Part shown: in pieces, positions 1 to 10,425 of the stretch
Layout of the letters: the number at the start of each line of letters is the position of its first letter
Numbering within the stretch: position 1 is the first letter of the stretch
From: Fonsecaea monophora
Lineage: Eukaryota > Ascomycota > Eurotiomycetes > Chaetothyriales > Herpotrichiellaceae
DNA length: 64,000 nucleotides
Reading direction: 5' to 3'
NCBI RefSeq assembly: GCF_001642475.1
Contig: NW_019173940.1
Location: 310,001 to 374,000, forward strand
Notes under the pieces: model-generated
The model's database searches: none
Told to the model about the DNA's origin: nothing
The model's input: the letters and a program-made list of their open reading frames with translations, nothing else
Made by a program: the position numbers and the translations under genes

Positions 1-138
1 GGGCACTGGAGCTTCTTCCCCATGTTGAAAGCGAGCATCAAGGCTCGAAGGGACCAGGTGGAGGGTCTTGGATGGCTGCTTGGGCGCAAGCCCGATTGCT
101 CCAGGCTGACCTTTGGCCCATCTGCAGGGACTTTTTAG
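1..138 (+). CDS. possible 3' end of an upstream gene (partial)
   Basis: Frame 1 is open from the window edge for 45 codons and closes with TAG at 136-138. The translation (GHWSFFPMLKASIKARRDQV...) looks protein-like but matches no family I recognise. An open run of this length can also occur by chance, so this is only a possible C-terminal exon of a gene to the left. Confidence 0.22.
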   Translation, partial: GHWSFFPMLKASIKARRDQVEGLGWLLGRKPDCSRLTFGPSAGTF

Positions 139-343
139 AGACATAAGAAAGAAAGAGAATGCTACCCGGCTTCTAGAAGGCGTTACCTATGTTCTAATTT
201 CCCATGCAATCTAGAGCACACAAGCATTGGAAAAGAAGGGACAGCCGCACCGAGAAATTCTGTCAGGCAGTGCAGACCTTTGGTACCGACCACTTGCTCA
301 CCCAAATTCACCCTATCGAGGGGAGTCTGATCTATTTGCCAAG

Positions 344-353
344 TCGCCGTTTT
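344..353 (+). promoter_or_regulatory. candidate cluster-motif copy (weak) upstream of the first SDR
   Basis: TCGCCGTTTT lies about 535 bp upstream of the SDR start at 888. It matches the shared core TCGCCGTCTT with one change. It is a weak copy, listed because the same core recurs upstream of the other genes of this block. Confidence 0.25.
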
Positions 354-732
354 AGTATTTTACCTCTCTCTCTCTAATAGAGCAAACCCGGAACCGCGTC
401 CTACCTAACAAACATTATCCATTGACCATGCCCCATGCCATGAACCTCGGATCCATCTCAAACGTCAAATGTTCTCATAGTTTGAAAATTTTTACACACA
501 CGAGATCGCGCAATCCTGTCTGCCAAGTACGTACCAGCAGTATTCGTACACACTACTCGGTAGATCAGAACCTCGTCGTCCTAGACCCTAAACAGATTGC
601 GTCCAGAGGTATGGTCGTTGGGGACCTAATGTCCATCAATATATACATCATTTCAATAACCTTAACTCCGAACTGTGCTAGGAATCTCCCAAGGGGCAAG
701 GCTACCTCCTACTTCGGCACTACAAAGACACA

Positions 733-733
<1 letters not shown>

Positions 734-789
<56 letters not shown>
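734..789. repeat. (CA)28 microsatellite
   Basis: 56 bp of uninterrupted CA dinucleotides about 100 bp upstream of the SDR start codon at 888. This is seen directly. Length variation between isolates is likely. Confidence 0.98.
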
Positions 790-791
<2 letters not shown>

Positions 792-887
792 CACACCACA
801 ACCTTAGTAGAACACAGTTTTGAGCCTTGAACGTATTGCCTCTGTGTCTATTAATCGACATCAAGCGAAAAAAAACATTCAGCAAAA

Positions 888-1820
888 ATGCCCACCTGGC
901 TCATCACAGGCTCCTCCTCCGGCCTCGGTCTCGCCATCACCCGCTACATCCTCAGCCAGGGCCACAACGTGATCGCCACGTCGCGCAACCCAGCAAAAAC
1001 ACCCTCTGCCGTGCGCGAAATCACGGCGCACCCCAACGCCCGCTGGCTGACTCTGGACGTGACCTGGTCGAAACCGGACGTTGACGCATTCGTACGGCGC
1101 GCGTGGACCGAGTTCGACGGGATCGATGTCCTGGTCAATAATGCGGGATACTCCCTCCTCGGCGCGGCGGAAGATATTCCCGAAGACGGCGCGAAGGCGC
1201 AGTTCGAGGTGAATTTCTGGGGTGCCGTGAGGGCCACACAGGCTGTGTTGCCGCTGATGCGTGAGCGTGCTGCTGCCGCTGCCCCTGCCGCCGGTGGTGG
1301 TGGTGGTAGTGGTGGTGGTGGTCGAGGAGACAAGGCAAAAGGAACGATCGTCAATATCTCCAGCGTAGCGGCCCTCGACCCCCTCCCCACATGCGCCATC
1401 TACTCGGCAGCCAAATGCGCGCTGGAGGCGTGGTCGGACAGTCTCTCCAAAGAGGTCGCGGGGCTGGGGATCCGCGTGCTGATCGTCGAGCCGGGTGCGT
1501 TTCGGACAAATTTCTTCAGCAAGGACGCGTTGCAGATTGTGGGGCCGAGTGCGGCGTATCGAGGGGACGAACAGCCTGTGGGTAAGACGTTGAGGGTGTT
1601 TGAGAGTGTGGATCCCGACAAGTTTGGGGATCCGATGACTGCGGCGCAGAGGATCTTTGAGGTTGTGATGGGAGTCGGGTTGGGTGAGAGGTTGAGTAGC
1701 GGTGGTGATGTTTTGAGATTGCCGCTTGGGGCGGATTGTTATGATAGAGCGGTCAAGAGCCATGAGGCGAGAGGGAAGGAATTGGAGGGTTTGAAGGAGG
1801 TCGCTTTGAGTACCACTTGA
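888..1820 (+). CDS. short-chain dehydrogenase/reductase (classical SDR, NADP type)
   Basis: Single-exon 310-aa classical SDR, expected to interconvert a carbonyl and an alcohol with NAD(P)(H) in the cytosol. The cofactor motif TGSSSGLG is at residues 7-14. It is followed by an Arg in TSRNP that suggests NADP preference, then the NNAG motif, the catalytic Ser in NISS, and the active-site Tyr172-x3-Lys176 (YSAAK). PGAFRTNF follows as in the family. A low-complexity Ala/Gly insert of about 25 residues, encoded by GGT repeats (about 1265-1330), sits between the helix carrying VLPLMRER and the strand with GTIVNISS. It is likely a surface loop and length-variable. The start ATG has an A-rich context (aaaaATGcc). 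It is the first gene of the putative cluster and lies tail to tail with the CoA ligase. The substrate is unknown. Confidence 0.93.
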   Translation: MPTWLITGSSSGLGLAITRYILSQGHNVIATSRNPAKTPSAVREITAHPNARWLTLDVTWSKPDVDAFVRRAWTEFDGIDVLVNNAGYSLLGAAEDIPEDGAKAQFEVNFWGAVRATQAVLPLMRERAAAAAPAAGGGGGSGGGGRGDKAKGTIVNISSVAALDPLPTCAIYSAAKCALEAWSDSLSKEVAGLGIRVLIVEPGAFRTNFFSKDALQIVGPSAAYRGDEQPVGKTLRVFESVDPDKFGDPMTAAQRIFEVVMGVGLGERLSSGGDVLRLPLGADCYDRAVKSHEARGKELEGLKEVALSTT

Positions 1821-2017
1821 ATTGAATCATGGTACATTAGATATGGTCGATTCCAGGTCCAGGTCACCAAGATACATACACGGTGCCATATGCCACAGTT
1901 CTCCTGTAGGCTGTCAACAGGGAATAACATTCATATATACCTGGAATAGCTTCTGGCAGTATATGGTAGTAACCTGCTACAGTAAGCCCCATTCAATGAA
2001 TCAAAATCACACTGTAT

Positions 2018-2021
<4 letters not shown>

Positions 2022-2048
<27 letters not shown>
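2022..2048. repeat. (CT)n microsatellite
   Basis: 27 bp of CT dinucleotides between the convergent 3' ends of the SDR and the CoA ligase. Confidence 0.95.
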
Positions 2049-2063
2049 GCTCTGGCCCCCTCG

Positions 2064-4920
2064 CTATAACTTCACCTCCGGTCTTTCAGTCCCTTTCACC
2101 ACATTCTCAATATGATAAAACGGCAAAAACCAAGCCAAAGCCTTGCGCTCCTCTTCTGTCGCCTTGAGTTTTTCAAAAGCGTCCCTTCCACCAGAAACGA
2201 TCGCTTTGACCTGGATCTCCAATTTCTTGCCATTCGCATTGTACGGCACCTCGGGGACCCGGAAGATGAAGGTTGGGACATGTCTCCGGCTGAGATCCCG
2301 TGATATCTGCGCACGGATCGCGTGTTCCAGGTCGGGATCCAGGATCCAGGGATGATGTGTGCGATGCTGGTACGACGGTGTGCACTTGACGAAGAGCACA
2401 ACGCGTTCGACCGAGTCAAAGTATGGAGCGAAGCTTCTCTGTTGGCCGACGACACACGCGTCGGAGATGGACTGTGAGAATCGAGGCGTGAGGAGTACGT
2501 TGTAGATGTCGGAGCTGCCAAAGCGTACGCCGGAAGGATTCAGCACGCCGTCGCTGTGGTCACGTTGTCAGCGAGCGGGTTTTCTTGTACTCGTGGCAAA
2601 ACCTACGATCGTCCAAGGACGTAAATGCCTCCAGTCTCAGGATCGACCTTTGCAAAATCACCGTGGGTCCAAACATCTGTATTTTCAAGTCAACTCGTTT
2701 AGCAGTTACTTTGACAAATAGTAACCAAAAAAAAAAGCTGGGGAGGATCAAAGATGAGAATCGAGGTGTTCTCACGAGGGTATCCCGCAAAATAAGCGTT
2801 GAAGTATCTCTTCCGGCCAGGATCTTTCAAGAGCATGACTGGCATATTAGGAAACGGTCGGCGACAGACCAACTCTCCGCTCTGTCCATCTTCCACTTCC
2901 GTTCCATCGGGCCCGAAAACTGCAACGTCGCATCCCAGGGCTTTAGTCGAGCATTGACCCGGATACGAGGGCAAGGCAGGGGTGCCGTTAACAAAAGATC
3001 CGCAGAGTTCAGTACCCCCGGACATGTTGATCTGACAGATTGGACCGAAGGCTTCGACCAGCCATGCTGCAAGGGGAACCGGGAGGAGGGCGCCGGTTGA
3101 TATGACCGTGTGGAGATGAGAAGTGAAGGATCCTGTCTCGGTCAGTCTGATAATTACCAGGTTGTGGCCCCTCTCCAGTCAAGTACTTTGAGAGCTTTGT
3201 ATTACATACTGGGCGTTAAGCCGAGTTTCTGCAGTTCTGAAAAGTATCTCGGGCCAGCCCCAAAGGATGTCACCCTGTACCCGTGGATGCCGGGTCATCA
3301 GTCAATTTCAATTGCCAGTTTCGAGTTGTTCAGGTCGCTCTAGTGTGTTGACTGTGTGACTTACTTGTGAGAGAAGAGGGCCTTCAAAAAACCCTCAGCG
3401 CTGGGAAAGAACGGGCTGCCGTCGTACAATACCATCTTTGAGCCAGCAAGCAGAGCTCCGAGTGAAATGTTCCAAAGAGTCCAGCCGATCTGGTTGATGA
3501 AGATTGTCAGAGAGGCTACCATGCTAAAGGGTACAAGGCTATAGCCTCACTCCACTATAGTGAAAATGCATATCGTCTGGCCCCAAGTTGTGGTGGAGAA
3601 CGTGTTCTTTTAGTCCGTTCAGGACCAAACCCTAGATGCCAGTTCAACACATGTCACCACCTTTAACAGGGCGAATTCTGTTTATGTCAAAGGGGGAGAT
3701 CCGTACACCATGGGAATGGACGATGCCTTTGGGAGCTCCCGTGGTTCCCGAAGAGAACATGACGATGAAGGGAGTTGAAAACTCGACTTGTTGAAACTCG
3801 AGTCTGGCTGTTCTTGTGCCTGCCGCACGACCAAGAAAAGTATCGAAGGTGACGCTGTGAACTTGAAAGTCAGCGAGCTTGGTCCTCGAAAGCATACTTT
3901 CTTTCAACTGTCAATTGACGGAGTGACGCTGCTCACGTACCACGCAGTAACGGATGTTAATGATGATGTCGATCCTTCGTTGTCTACTACGATAAGCTCG
4001 CAGTTTCTGTTCACCAATTGAACTTTCCTGGAAGCGTTTGCGATCTTGCCGCTGATGTCGATCCTATTCCCATTGTATGAATATACCGTCTCAGCAATCA
4101 AAATCCGGGGCTCGAGGACTTTGAGACGATCCTCGAGTGCCTTGTCACCAATATCGGTTGCAAACGAAGAAAAGAGTGCCCCGAGTGCTCCAGTCGCCAA
4201 AAGAAGAGCCAGGGATCGTACGTTGTTTCCACCAACAACTGCTCCGATGTTTCAGCGGTGGTCAGGTAAGGTACAGTAGCAGTTCAGAAAGGGGTTCCAA
4301 GTTTTCGCACCTGTGACAACCTCCCCCTGTTGTAGTCCAGATGCTTTCAGAGCATCAGCGCACTTCTTCACCAGCTCTTCCAAGTCTTGCCACGTGTAGA
4401 TCTCTGGGTTCCACATGTTGCCTTCTCGCATGTTGATGATCGCGGTGCCAGTTTGTTTCCTGGCAAGTACGTTCTCTGCGAAATTGATCTTCGCCCCTTG
4501 GAAGAACGTTGGAAATTCATCGATGCGCGCGTTTTCGTCAATCGCCTACCAACAACCATGTATTCCACGTGAGCGGCCGGTCAAAGTAGCAAGGATGTCC
4601 AAGTCTCGAAGCTAGCTTACCTGCGCTGGCTTGTCTGATCCGATAACCTCGAAGTAGTCCCAGAAACTCGTCCAGAAATCGCTCATACGAGTGATGGAGA
4701 ACTTGTGCAGATTCTCATAGCTAGCTGTACCATGTCTCGTAAGCCAGTGCTGATACCATGAAAACTTCGGGCATTATCCTCTGCAAGCCTGCAGAGCCGA
4801 TTTCGTTGAACTTGCAAACTTACCTAACTTGACCTTGTATCTCCTACTTAGATGATCCCTAAAGTCGTGTAGCCTTGTCCGTAGGCCTGGCGGTGGCCTG
4901 TATGCTGGTACCGCAGCCAT
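2064..4920 (-). CDS. acetoacetyl-CoA synthetase-type acyl-CoA ligase
   Basis: Adenylate-forming enzyme expected to activate acetoacetate (or a similar short keto acid) with ATP and CoA. The first ATG at 4920 opens MAAVPAYRPPPGLRTRLHDF. Spliced exons 4824-4920, 4621-4724, 4311-4545 and one from 4238 follow, then several more. The spliced product reads through RRYKVKL-ASYENLHKFS, the AACS N-domain FWDYFEVIG, INFAENVL, the AMP-binding loop SSGTTGAPKGIVHSHG, GWTLWN, GAGPRYF, SGGTELCGSF, the hinge region WTHGDFAKVDPETGGIYVLGR and the C-terminal lysine region NANGKKLEI. All family blocks are present, so the broken frames are about eight introns, not decay. One intron near 3895-3940 is short and its borders are uncertain. 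It diverges from the second SDR across a 0.7-kb shared promoter. The substrate could differ from acetoacetate. Confidence 0.88.
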
Positions 4921-5632
4921 GAATGAAGACATAGGCTACAGAGGTTGGTGCCCAGGGATAAAGAGAAGGTTGAGAAACAGTTCTTTCAAAGCACAGAAGG
5001 AGAGTAGCTCGGTGCGCGTGAATAGAGATGGAGATTTCAGGCGGCAAGAGCCTCAAAGCTTGAGCCAGGTCTAGCCCAAGCATCAAGTCCAAGCATCAAG
5101 CACACGCGTGGGTCAACTTGACTGAGGAGAGTATGTATCAGTCATACACATGTCGAATTGGAATAGCCCACACTATTGCCACAGATAGGCGAGTAGAGCT
5201 CAATAGAGGTCAGTCGTCGACCAATAACCAGCTCCAGTCCTCCGGCATCTTGGCGGGACTCTCGTCGTCTACTACCAGAGGTAACAAGCCGACTAGACAT
5301 GATGCTGCTGCGAACGGCGTCCATAATCATATCCACTTGGAGGAGAAAAGGCAGAGGAAACGGCGAGTGACGCAAAACAGGGTGTGTGGAGTGGCCGTGG
5401 CCGTGACCGCCCAGAATTTCTGGGACACTGAGTACAACTTGTTTGATACCTGAGGCGCTCCCGAAGTTTTCTCGTTCATTGACGATTCATCATACGATAT
5501 TTCCTGCATAGTCCAAAGGTCCTTGTACGTTAACTAATTCAATGTCACAGTGACAATCCCGGCAACGGGTGTGACATCAAGACAACTCAGCCTTCGACCT
5601 GAGAGAAAGAGAAAGAGAGGAGAGAAGTCAAT
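4921..5632. other. divergent promoter region between CoA ligase and second SDR
   Basis: 712 bp with no supported gene. It separates the start of the ligase (minus) from the start of the SDR (plus) and holds one copy of the cluster motif at 5243-5254. Confidence 0.6.
5243..5254 (+). promoter_or_regulatory. candidate cluster-motif copy CGGCATCTTGGC
   Basis: This 12-mer lies 323 bp upstream of the ligase start (minus) and 379 bp upstream of the second SDR (plus). The identical 12-mer recurs at 16496-16507 in the shared promoter of the second BVMO and the transporter. A binding role is inferred from recurrence only. Confidence 0.4.
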
Positions 5633-6412
5633 ATGTCGGTAGCAATAGTCACAGGGGCCGCCAGGGGAATTGGCAGAGCCATCTCCGTGCAACTGGCAGC
5701 CGACGGATTCAACATCGCCCTTGTCGACATCCCCGCGCGGTCTCGCGACCTCGAACAGGTCAAGGCGCAAATCGAGCAGAAAACAGGCCGTAGAGCCCTG
5801 TGCCTCCTCACCGATGTGAGCAACGAGACCGAAGTCAAGGCCATGGTGGCATCAACGGTCCGCGAGTTCGGCGAACTGAACGTCCTCGTCGCCAACGCCG
5901 GGATCGTCAAGCCAAACAAGCTCTTTGACCAGACCACCTCGGAGTGGGACGACGTGATGGCCGTCAACGTGAAGGGTGTGTTCCTGTGCTATCGCGAAGC
6001 GGGCCAGCAGATGATCAAGCAGGGCAAAGGCGGCAAAATCATCGGCGCCTGTTCGAACGCTAGCTATCGCCCGTCCGTGTCGGGCGTGGCGTACTCGGCG
6101 AGCAAATGGGCTGTCCGGGGTCTTACGCAGGTCACGGCCCTGGAGCTCGCGCAGCACGGCATCAATGTCAACGCGTACTGTCCTGGCCCTGTGGAGACGG
6201 ATATGTGGACCGAGATCGATGCCAGCGTCTCTAAGAACACGGGCGTACCGCTGGGGTCGACTTATGACCACGCAGTGCAGACGCGCATGGCGCTCAAGCG
6301 AAGATTGACGCCCGAGGATATCGCTTTGACGGTCAGTTTCCTGGCCAGTGAAAAATCGAGGCACATCACGGGCCAAAGTCTCTTGGTGGACGGCGGGATG
6401 TATTTCAGTTGA
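5633..6412 (+). CDS. short-chain dehydrogenase/reductase, acetoin/butanediol dehydrogenase-like
   Basis: Single-exon 259-aa classical SDR of the usual family length. TGAARGIG at residues 7-14 binds the dinucleotide, and LVDIP ends the second strand with an Asp, which favours NAD. ANAG, the catalytic Tyr154-x3-Lys158 (YSASK) and NAYCPGPVETDMW follow. The C-terminus ends LVDGGMYFS as in SDRs that act on small hydroxyketones and diols. The likely reaction is oxidation of a secondary alcohol to a ketone, or the reverse. It could supply the ketone for the neighbouring BVMOs, which is inference. It shares a divergent promoter with the CoA ligase and is convergent with the first BVMO. Confidence 0.93.
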   Translation: MSVAIVTGAARGIGRAISVQLAADGFNIALVDIPARSRDLEQVKAQIEQKTGRRALCLLTDVSNETEVKAMVASTVREFGELNVLVANAGIVKPNKLFDQTTSEWDDVMAVNVKGVFLCYREAGQQMIKQGKGGKIIGACSNASYRPSVSGVAYSASKWAVRGLTQVTALELAQHGINVNAYCPGPVETDMWTEIDASVSKNTGVPLGSTYDHAVQTRMALKRRLTPEDIALTVSFLASEKSRHITGQSLLVDGGMYFS

Positions 6413-6868
6413 CGAGAGAGAGACACGGGGAAGGAGAGAGAGCCGAAAGGGAAAACGTTCAAACCAGTGGACTACGGAATTTATCGAGTCCCTTGGTCTA
6501 TTGACTATATCCTACATGCTATGGCCACTTTTCGGCATTGTGAAATGTGACTGGGAATGAGAGTCTCTCTCCTTGGACTTCTAGACAAGAAAAAAACAAG
6601 GTGACGAAATATTTTGTTGGGAATGGAACACGTCCTGGTCTAGAAATTTCAATGCAAAGGAAGCCCAATGGACACAGGTGAAAGAAGAAAGACCAATAAA
6701 GAATATTTATTATGCTAAGTCTAAAATATGAATGCATTCCTTGCCTTTGATCCGGAGAAAAGCAGCTCGAGCTCATCTATCTAGACTGTTACTGATCAAT
6801 GACCATTCACATGAATCATCTCCTGGACAAGGGGAACTTCGCCGTTGATCACGCCATTGGCCTTGATA
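6413..6868. other. intergenic, convergent 3' ends
   Basis: 456 bp between the stop codons of the second SDR and the first BVMO. It is AT-rich in the middle with GA-rich tracts. Nothing else is seen; it presumably holds two 3' UTRs. Confidence 0.5.
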
Positions 6869-9269
6869 CTAGGCAGCTGGTCCATCTTCGGCGGTTCGAA
6901 CGGGGGCGTTGTTCATCGTCGCAGAAAGCAAGGCCCCAGGAGCGTCCCTGGTGCCCAGATAGTAAGAGATGTCTCTGCCGTCATACTCTCGGGTTGTAAA
7001 ACCATTGCCCAAGAAGCCAAAGGGATTGCCGCTCTGATACTTGATGTCGTAGTCCTCGTAGCGTGGCTGAGCCAGCAACTCAAAGAAGAGAAGCCTCGAG
7101 CCGGGCCACATGGCCAAGGGTCCATCCTCCTTGCCCTGTTTGAACCAGCTGCGACATCCTGACGCCCACGCCGTGCGCTGGAGGTACAGATCCGCATGCT
7201 CTATGAACGCGTCGCACACGGCTCGTCGTGGGGCCATCGCCGTGATGTTTTCCGTTTGCATCTTCTTGATCACTTGTATGAAATGATGCATGAGTAGTTC
7301 GATGATGGGCAGAAATGACCCGTGGCCCAGTGGGCCGTAGGCACCGGTGACGGTCCAGTAGTTGGGGACTATTTAGCTTCAAAGTCAGAACACAGTTGCT
7401 TCCCCTTGTCTGGAACCATAAAGCAACGATTTATTAGGGGCTTAGTGCTTACTTTCAGGAATCCCGATCGACAAGTACGATATCGGCTTCTCCTTCTGAA
7501 TGTCTTGGACATTCTTGCCTCTCGCCACGATGGGAAATCGAGGCACCCATGATGTATTGAATCTTGTCATGCGACGACATTTCAGCAGGCTGTTCATGAG
7601 CTCAAAAAACAAAACCGGGCCCGAAGAGACATACCCCGTGGCACAGATGATAACATCGACTTCATGTTCCTGTCCATCATGATCGATAAACCCTTTCGAG
7701 GTGACTCTTTTCATCTCTTTGCTGAAAGTCGTGACATGTGGAAGGGTCAGGGCTTCCAAAAATCCGTTTCCTGGCTGTACCTGGTCATGAGCACAGGAAA
7801 CACTTTTCCAGAGGAGGACGATTCTCGATTCTTACCGTTGGTCGCCGACAACCTACCCCAAAGGTTGTGGGGACAATCGTGTCAATCAGATCCTTACGAC
7901 CGTTCAGCTTCTCATGCATTTGTTGTGTGGAAAACTGGATGAAATTTCAGAATAGTGCGTCAGCCGAAATGCCCATCGCTGCCTATACCTGGAATATATC
8001 GGGGGGGGGGGGGGGTTGGGGGGGTTTCAAATGCCATACCTCCTTTGCCTCTTGCGCTTCAGGTGTACCTGCTAGGATGAACTTGAATCGCTGATTGAGT
8101 TCGTCTTCAATGGCCTTGGTGTATGCCACATATTCTGGAAAGTTCTCGGCGAAGTCTCTTTTTTGTTTTTCTGTGTCTGCAATCCCCATCAGCCCCCGTT
8201 GGTGATGAACTGTTCACGCCTGCGAGATTATAGATGATGCCCACATTTGAAGTTTTCGCCATTCGGTCCAGCATACTTTTGAGCGAATCCAGCAGTGATC
8301 CATGTTGGCGACCGTACCCAGGTATATAGCTTTTTGACCTTGGACGCAATGTTTGCTGTGACCTGAATGCCGCTGCTTCCAACGCCGATGACTGCAACCC
8401 GTTTATTGTCCAAAGTGGTGTTCACAGGGTAGTTTGCCGTGTGACAAAGTATGCCTTCAAAGTTGTGCAGTCCTTGAATTTCTGGCCACTTCCAATTGCT
8501 GTGTACGCACTGGTTAGTCTCTAGTACCTTCTGACCAATGTTCAGATTTGGATGCTCTTTATACTTTAATACTCCTCCGCCATTGATGAGGATTTCGGCT
8601 TGGTCCACAAACACCTCATTTGTTATGAGATTTTTGACCTGCACATTCCACACCCCAAGGTCCTCGTCCCAGGTAGCATCGATGATCTCGTGATTTAATT
8701 TCATGTACTTGCGTAGCTGGAACCGCTCGACAACGTCGGCAAAATATTGCCAAATTTCTTCCGAGTATGAGTAGAAGTGTGACCAGTCAGGTTTTCGGGC
8801 CCAGGTAAACTGTGATGGGTTAAGATAGGAGTAAAGCCGCGCCAGCAAGACTCAGGGGGGGGGGGATTAATACCTGATAATTCACGGAAGGGATGTCGCA
8901 GGCACATCCTGGGTATCTGCATCCCATCCACATCAGTTCGACGGCGCTTAGTTTTTCCCTCTGGAGTCCTACATCGCCAGCTCACCTGTTCTCCAGCCAT
9001 GTACCCCCAATATCAGCGTTTTTATCATAGCATACCCATTCCGCGTTGTGCAGCGATTCGGCCGCAAATTTTGAGAAGCATATCCCCGATGCGCCTGCTC
9101 CGACATGAATGATTCGTATGGGTCGTTCTGTGCCAGATAGCTGCTCCTGAATACGATACCCATTCACACTCTGTCGAGGCCAACCATACCTGTCTGGGAG
9201 TGTTTCAAGGTCGCGATTGATCTGAGCGATGGTCTCCACAACCTTGGAGTTACGGGGGGGAGGGTTCAT
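6869..9269 (-). CDS. Baeyer-Villiger-type flavin monooxygenase (BVMO) 1
   Basis: FAD- and NADPH-dependent monooxygenase of roughly 560-600 aa. The start at 9269 gives MNPPPRNSKVVETIAQINRD. The FAD site is GAGASG. It is followed after splicing by WLENR-YPGCACDIPSVNYQ-FTWARKPDW, a typical BVMO block. The fingerprint FxGxxxHxxxW appears as FEGILCHTANYP, with Tyr in the Trp place. The NADPH site is GVGSSGIQ. Later blocks are VIICATGY and YWTVTGAYGPLGHGSF, and the final exon ends NAPVRTAEDGPAA. About seven introns interrupt it. Two carry long C runs on the coding strand. It should convert a ketone into an ester or lactone in the cytosol. It is divergent from the regulator gene, with a palindromic motif in between. 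The substrate is not predictable. Confidence 0.9.
8001..8024. repeat. poly-G tract (15 G, TT, 7 G) inside a BVMO1 intron
   Basis: The plus strand shows 15 G, then TT, then 7 G. On the coding strand this is a C-rich stretch inside the intron after ...EAQEAKE. Runs of this length are prone to sequencing and replication error, so the exact length is uncertain. Confidence 0.9.
8855..8865. repeat. poly-G tract (11 G) inside another BVMO1 intron
   Basis: Eleven G on the plus strand within the intron between CDIPSVNYQ and FTWARKPDW. On the coding strand it is a C tract just after the donor site. Confidence 0.9.
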
Positions 9270-10425
9270 ATTTTGTGGTTCTGACTGCTGAGTGCAATGA
9301 AAGAACAGGATCATGGGTTGGGACTTGCTAAGCACCTCGGAGTAAGCGACGTGTTGTGTAGAGTCCTTGAGCAACTATTCAACAGTGATGTATATATTGT
9401 TGATGTGTTCCAGGCCATTGAAAGTATAGTCGCAGCCCTTGCGCCTGTAAACGGGAGCGGCTCCATTTCCAGTTGATCGACGTCCTCGCCGGGCCAGCCT
9501 TCGGTGGAGTCTGCGCACAGCATGACCATGACCGTGAGCGATACCACAAAGACTAGGTCGAGTCGTATGGCCAACGTATCTGATCCCGTAAAGTGGCGCG
9601 AGTGGTTTCGCTGTCTCCGGGCCTCAGCTTCCAAGTTCCCGCCGAGCCGCCATGTAGCAACGCCCAAGAGAGTGCGCCAAGACGGCGTCTTGAGTGCCTG
9701 GATCTGGACTAGCCCACAGCGCTCACCACCCACAGCGGGCGGTTCTCTGCAGCGCCGGGTCGACTTGTCACTGGGACGGCACAAGAGATCAATCTTGGTC
9801 CAGCGGTCGCCTCTCGTGAGAAGATGACGAGCTCATATCTGGGAGTTTCAAGGGAAACAACATGATCGAATCTATGAGCAATTCCAGTCCGCCCTCAAAC
9901 TCAGATAGACTGCCCGGAGAGACGCAGAAAGGACGGGGGCAAAATTGTGGTCTCAACAGCTCCCTTAAGCCTGAGATGCTTGTCTTGCCGTAGCGAAGAG
10001 CGTGCACGTGAGAGATTAACTGAGCAGGGGAGGTACATACCTCAGTTGGGACCAGGACGCGGCATTCTGTACCATGTGACCCCTGCTGCATGTGGTGCCA
10101 GGCACCAACTACTCTAGTTACAAGGTCTCCCGGAGCCCCTCTCCTCACTCCCTGGCCAGTTCCCCAGCAAGCGAGCCACCTAGAGCCACTCCTCTTGATT
10201 TATTAGGTAAGCTTAGGCATGCGGGGTGGTACCCTTGGTTTGTGGGGTGCTGGACCCTGTCAGTCCTTCTCAGTGCCTCCATGCATCTACCTTATGCTTG
10301 GTGTCGGAGTCGCAAAAAATAATATCTCGTCTTTGCTTTCTGTCTTGTCTCCGTGGCCGTTGATCTTATCCGTCCACAATTCGAGAATCCTAGACCTAGA
10401 TACTCGCGGCCACAAGTAATGCCAA
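9270..10425. other. divergent promoter region between BVMO1 and the regulator
   Basis: 1.16 kb with no supported gene. It carries the 15-bp palindrome at 9678-9692. The open frames here have no recognisable product. Confidence 0.55.
9678..9692. promoter_or_regulatory. 15-bp palindrome CAAGACG-G-CGTCTTG, candidate regulator operator
   Basis: Perfect inverted repeat with 7-bp arms and one central base, 409 bp upstream of the BVMO1 start and 734 bp upstream of the regulator start. A near twin with arms one base longer (CCAAGACG-C-CGTCTTGG) is at 20012-20028. Zn2Cys6 dimers commonly bind inverted short repeats. Assignment to this regulator is inference. Confidence 0.45.

Larger units (their letters stand above)
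139..887. other. intergenic region upstream of the first SDR
   Basis: No convincing coding sequence. It holds a short CT run near 362-378, the long CA microsatellite at 734-789 and one copy of the cluster motif at 344-353. The small open frames here are made of the CA repeat or are shadows. Confidence 0.6.

Noticed and set aside
422..823. 133-codon open frame ending in a His/Thr run
   Set aside because: The second half is the translated CA microsatellite and the first half has no recognisable protein features.
879..1763. 294-codon minus-strand frame opposite the first SDR
   Set aside because: It is an antisense shadow of a clear SDR coding region, and its Thr run mirrors the Gly repeat.
2064..4920. 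CoA ligase as a broken pseudogene because of many short frames
   Set aside because: GT..AG introns restore every family block in order, with matching phases, so the gene appears intact.
6880..6910. tRNA-like GGTTCGAAC box
   Set aside because: It lies within BVMO1 coding sequence and no cloverleaf arms surround it.
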